Below, piece by piece: positions 6,285-7,368 of a stretch of 7,368 bases of DNA. The position numbers and the translations under genes were made by a program. The notes beneath the pieces are model-generated. The model searched no databases and was not told where the DNA came from. It saw only the letters and a program-made list of their open reading frames with translations. The stretch is taken from positions 1-7,368 of the forward strand of contig JBAQFA010000072.1 of the NCBI GenBank assembly GCA_049287025.1. Direction: 5' to 3'. Position 1 is the first letter of the stretch. Each line of letters opens with the position of its first letter. The DNA comes from UBA11710 sp049287025. GTDB lineage: Bacteria > Patescibacteriota > Patescibacteriia > Magasanikbacterales > UBA922.

Positions 6285-6374
6285 TTAGATGGATACGCGG
6301 ATTAAACAGATTAAACGGATAAAAACGGATCTGTTAAAATTAGTTAAATCCGTTAGATCCGTGTTTCTATCTAA
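6285..6374. repeat. 90-bp palindromic repeat between nadE and nadA
   Basis: The outer arms are TTAGAT (6285-6290) and ATCTAA (6369-6374). Inside are ACGCGGAT/ATCCGTGT (one wobble) and AACAGAT/ATCTGTT stems. The sequence is built from several GGATTAAAC-like words. It covers the nadE stop codon and its last codons, and ends just before the nadA fusion start. No T-tract follows, so it does not look like a terminator, and nadE and the fusion can be cotranscribed. Confidence 0.75.
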
Positions 6375-7101
6375 TCTTGCATACAGGAGACAAAGCTCGT
6401 TTGTGTTCAGATTTTTTAATTAATTCTTGTACGCGTTCGACTTCTGTAATATTAAAATCACTTAGACTTTTTTTGTTTTCAATCGCTTTCAAAATTTTAT
6501 CCAAATTTTCATAAGTCATGCCAATTTCGTTTTCATCAGTTTGTCCTTCCCACAAACCAGCCGTTGGCGGGCGATCAATAATTTCTTGAGGAATATTTAA
6601 ATAACTAGCTAATTCGCGAACTTCTGTTTTGTACAAATCACCAATTGGCAAAATATCCACCCCACCATCGCCATACTTGGTAAAATAACCAATCGCGATT
6701 TCGGTTTTATTTCCTGTACCCAAGACTAAACCATTTAGTTCATTGGCTTTGGAGTAGAGAAGAGTCATTCTGGTGCGGGCTTTTAGATTTCCAATTGTGG
6801 TTTTGCTTAATGCCGAGTTTAGTGTGCCAGTGTAGGATTCAATTATGGGTTGAATATTGAATATTGAATATTGAATATTGAGATATTCTGTTACACGTTT
6901 GGCAAGTTCTAAATCTTCTTCTATATTGGTATCAGATGGCATAATCAAACCATGGACTTTGTCAGCACCAAGAGCCTCTACTGCCAGGTAGGCAACTAGG
7001 GCAGAGTCTATACCACCACTTAAACCTAAGACAACTGGTTTGTCTCCGGCTTGTGTTTTGATAAATTGAATAATTGTTTGCTTTGCTCCTTCTGTGTTCA
7101 T
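6367..7101 (-). CDS. nadE: NH3-dependent NAD synthetase NadE
   Basis: NadE adenylates nicotinate adenine dinucleotide and amidates it with ammonia to give NAD, the last step of the pathway. Marks: pyrophosphatase loop LSGGIDSA (27-34), NLKARTRM (105-112), LGTGNKTE (127-134), YFTKYGDGGVDILPIGDLYKTEV (139-161), PPTAGLWEGQTDENEIGM (178-195) and SEHKRALSP (231-239). At 244 residues with no N-terminal nitrilase domain it is the short ammonia-using type; no separate glutaminase lies in the window. Residues 75-84 (NIQYSIFNIQ) are coded by a 7-bp repeat yet keep the family spacing. It is the first gene of the nad block. The ATG at 7101 lies 9 nt after a TAGAAT box, so the mRNA may be leaderless; there is no Shine-Dalgarno. 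Confidence 0.96.
   Translation of the reverse strand: MNTEGAKQTIIQFIKTQAGDKPVVLGLSGGIDSALVAYLAVEALGADKVHGLIMPSDTNIEEDLELAKRVTEYLNIQYSIFNIQPIIESYTGTLNSALSKTTIGNLKARTRMTLLYSKANELNGLVLGTGNKTEIAIGYFTKYGDGGVDILPIGDLYKTEVRELASYLNIPQEIIDRPPTAGLWEGQTDENEIGMTYENLDKILKAIENKKSLSDFNITEVERVQELIKKSEHKRALSPVCKIR
6850..6877. repeat. Heptamer tandem repeat (4 identical units) within nadE
   Basis: Four perfect TTGAATA units on the + strand, then TTGAG. They code for about NIQYSIFNIQ in NadE, where the family has a loosely similar LGI.y..i.Iqpi pattern. The repeat therefore keeps the expected length and hydrophobic pattern. Similar units occur in the nadB tract at 2586-2599. Confidence 0.85.
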
Positions 7102-7103
7102 AG

Positions 7104-7116
7104 TGATAGTATTCTA
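7104..7116 (-). promoter_or_regulatory. Probable nad operon promoter (-10 box), leaderless start
   Basis: TAGAAT on the minus strand (7111-7116) is followed by 9 nt and then the nadE ATG. A start site about 7 nt downstream would leave almost no leader. The box abuts the T-tract of the terminator at 7118-7142, so transcription from further upstream should mostly stop before nadE. The -35 is unconvincing. The 16 bp at 7110-7125 are identical to 2261-2276. Confidence 0.5.
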
Positions 7117-7117
7117 A

Positions 7118-7142
7118 CAAAAAAGTGGCAAAAATGCCACTT
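7118..7142 (-). terminator. Rho-independent terminator just upstream of nadE
   Basis: AGTGGCA (7124-7130) and TGCCACT (7135-7141) form a perfect 7-bp stem with a 4-nt A/T loop, followed on the minus strand by a T-run. It insulates nadE from anything transcribed on its right, or acts as an attenuator if nadE is read from an upstream promoter. Confidence 0.75.
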
Positions 7143-7210
7143 GTAGCCCGTAGGAGAATCCCCGCCCGAGGCGGGTGGGCCTTGGGTCCAGAACTCCCAA
7201 AGATAGCATT
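7143..7210. other. GC-rich hairpin block with no gene
   Basis: This stretch is markedly richer in G and C than the genes beside it. It holds a perfect CCCGCC/GGCGGG hairpin (7161-7166, 7170-7175) and a TTGGG/CCCAA hairpin (7182-7186, 7196-7200). Neither strand gives a tRNA cloverleaf, and I do not recognise a riboswitch. It may be a repeat of the GC-hairpin type or the body of a small RNA ending at the 7118-7142 terminator. Confidence 0.45.
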
Positions 7211-7214
7211 TATA

Positions 7215-7241
7215 TAAAAAGCACCCTTAAATTAGAGTGCT
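7215..7241 (-). terminator. Rho-independent terminator, minus strand
   Basis: On the minus strand AGCACTC pairs with GGGTGCT (7 bp including a U-G wobble) and is followed by five T and an A/T run. On the + strand the wobble becomes a C-A mismatch, which supports the minus orientation. It ends a transcript coming from the right edge. Confidence 0.65.
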
Positions 7242-7334
7242 GTATCAACATACACCCAGGCTCGGACATTCTTTGAGAACCAGCCACTCAGTAAACAGCC
7301 AACTCTGGAGGTAGTCTTTCCGAACCAGTTTCAT
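7242..7334 (-). ncRNA. Candidate structured small RNA of unknown family
   Basis: This stretch lies between a strong hairpin and a terminator and is richer in G and C than the genes. On the minus strand GGTTCGGA (7319-7326) pairs with TCCGAGCC (7259-7266) over 8 bp, with one U-G pair that would be a C-A mismatch on the other strand. That encloses about 50 nt. I could not match it to SRP RNA, tmRNA, RNase P RNA, 5S or a known riboswitch. The alternative is the C-terminal end of a protein: a minus frame is open from the right edge to a TGA at 7245-7247, with tryptophan- and cysteine-rich sequence unlike the codon use of the neighbours. Confidence 0.3.
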
Positions 7335-7364
7335 AAAACTTTGCACAAATCTGTGCAAAGTTTT
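7335..7364. repeat. Perfect 13-bp hairpin, possible bidirectional terminator
   Basis: AAAACTTTGCACA (7335-7347) and TGTGCAAAGTTTT (7352-7364) pair perfectly around a 4-nt loop. A-run and T-run edges on both strands give it the shape of a two-way intrinsic terminator. It may separate the candidate RNA at 7242-7334 from whatever lies beyond the right edge. Confidence 0.65.
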
Positions 7365-7368
7365 GACA

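Noticed and set aside
1060..7101. Alternative genetic code (UGA as an amino acid)
   Set aside because: The five visible stops of recognised genes are TAA or TAG, but no in-frame TGA is needed to complete any of them, so nothing shows recoding.
7143..7210. tRNA gene or NAD-I (nadA motif) riboswitch before nadE
   Set aside because: No cloverleaf, T-loop or CCA end could be drawn on either strand, and I could not fit the riboswitch's conserved loops.
7245..7367. Minus-strand open frame of 40 codons running in from the right edge, with an internal ATG at 7334
   Set aside because: It crosses a perfect palindrome, has codon use unlike the neighbours and no recognisable family. Too short and ambiguous to call; mentioned as the alternative to the RNA candidate.

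Overview
The window is AT-rich bacterial DNA with six confident genes, all on the minus strand. Transcription therefore runs from high to low coordinates: nadE, a nadM-nadA fusion, nadC, nadB, tsaD, then prs (its 3' end is cut by the left edge). Together they encode a full de novo NAD route. NadB oxidises L-aspartate to iminoaspartate. The NadA domain condenses it with dihydroxyacetone phosphate to quinolinate. NadC joins quinolinate to PRPP, which Prs makes. The NadM-like domain adenylates the mononucleotide, and NadE amidates it to NAD. TsaD (tRNA t6A modification) sits between the nad block and prs and has no obvious link to NAD.

The organism is most likely a small-genome member of the Patescibacteria/Candidate Phyla Radiation. 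This is inference. It rests on the low GC, intergenic gaps filled with palindromic repeats of a style I associate with those genomes (for example the GTCCTCC/GGAGGAC hairpin after tsaD), repeat-derived peptides inside housekeeping enzymes, and the absence of a Shine-Dalgarno motif before any of the six starts. Full NAD synthesis would be unusual in that group.

Layout. 1-905: prs. 906-1059: a composite inverted repeat carrying the likely prs promoter. 1060-2178: tsaD, with a second copy of the composite repeat as an in-frame 46-codon insert. 2179-2293: a 68-nt palindromic leader, a TAGAAT box and the nadB terminator. 2294-3916: nadB, with three repeat-derived segments. 3917-3958: the rest of a third composite repeat, which also supplies the first 27 codons of nadB. 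3959-4846: nadC, with two heptamer tracts. 4847-4905: inverted heptamer repeats. 4906-6276: nadM-nadA. 6277-6366: a palindromic repeat. 6367-7101: nadE, with one heptamer tract. 7102-7368: no confident CDS; it holds terminators, a GC-rich hairpin block and a candidate structured RNA.

Two things stand out. One is the fusion of two non-consecutive NAD enzymes inside a complete pathway cluster. The other is a dense layer of short repeats that has entered genes in frame and supplies start codons, stop codons and probably a promoter. It consists of REPIN-like inverted hairpin doublets of 148, 138 and 123 bp with covarying stems, plus 7-bp tandem repeats at seven places.
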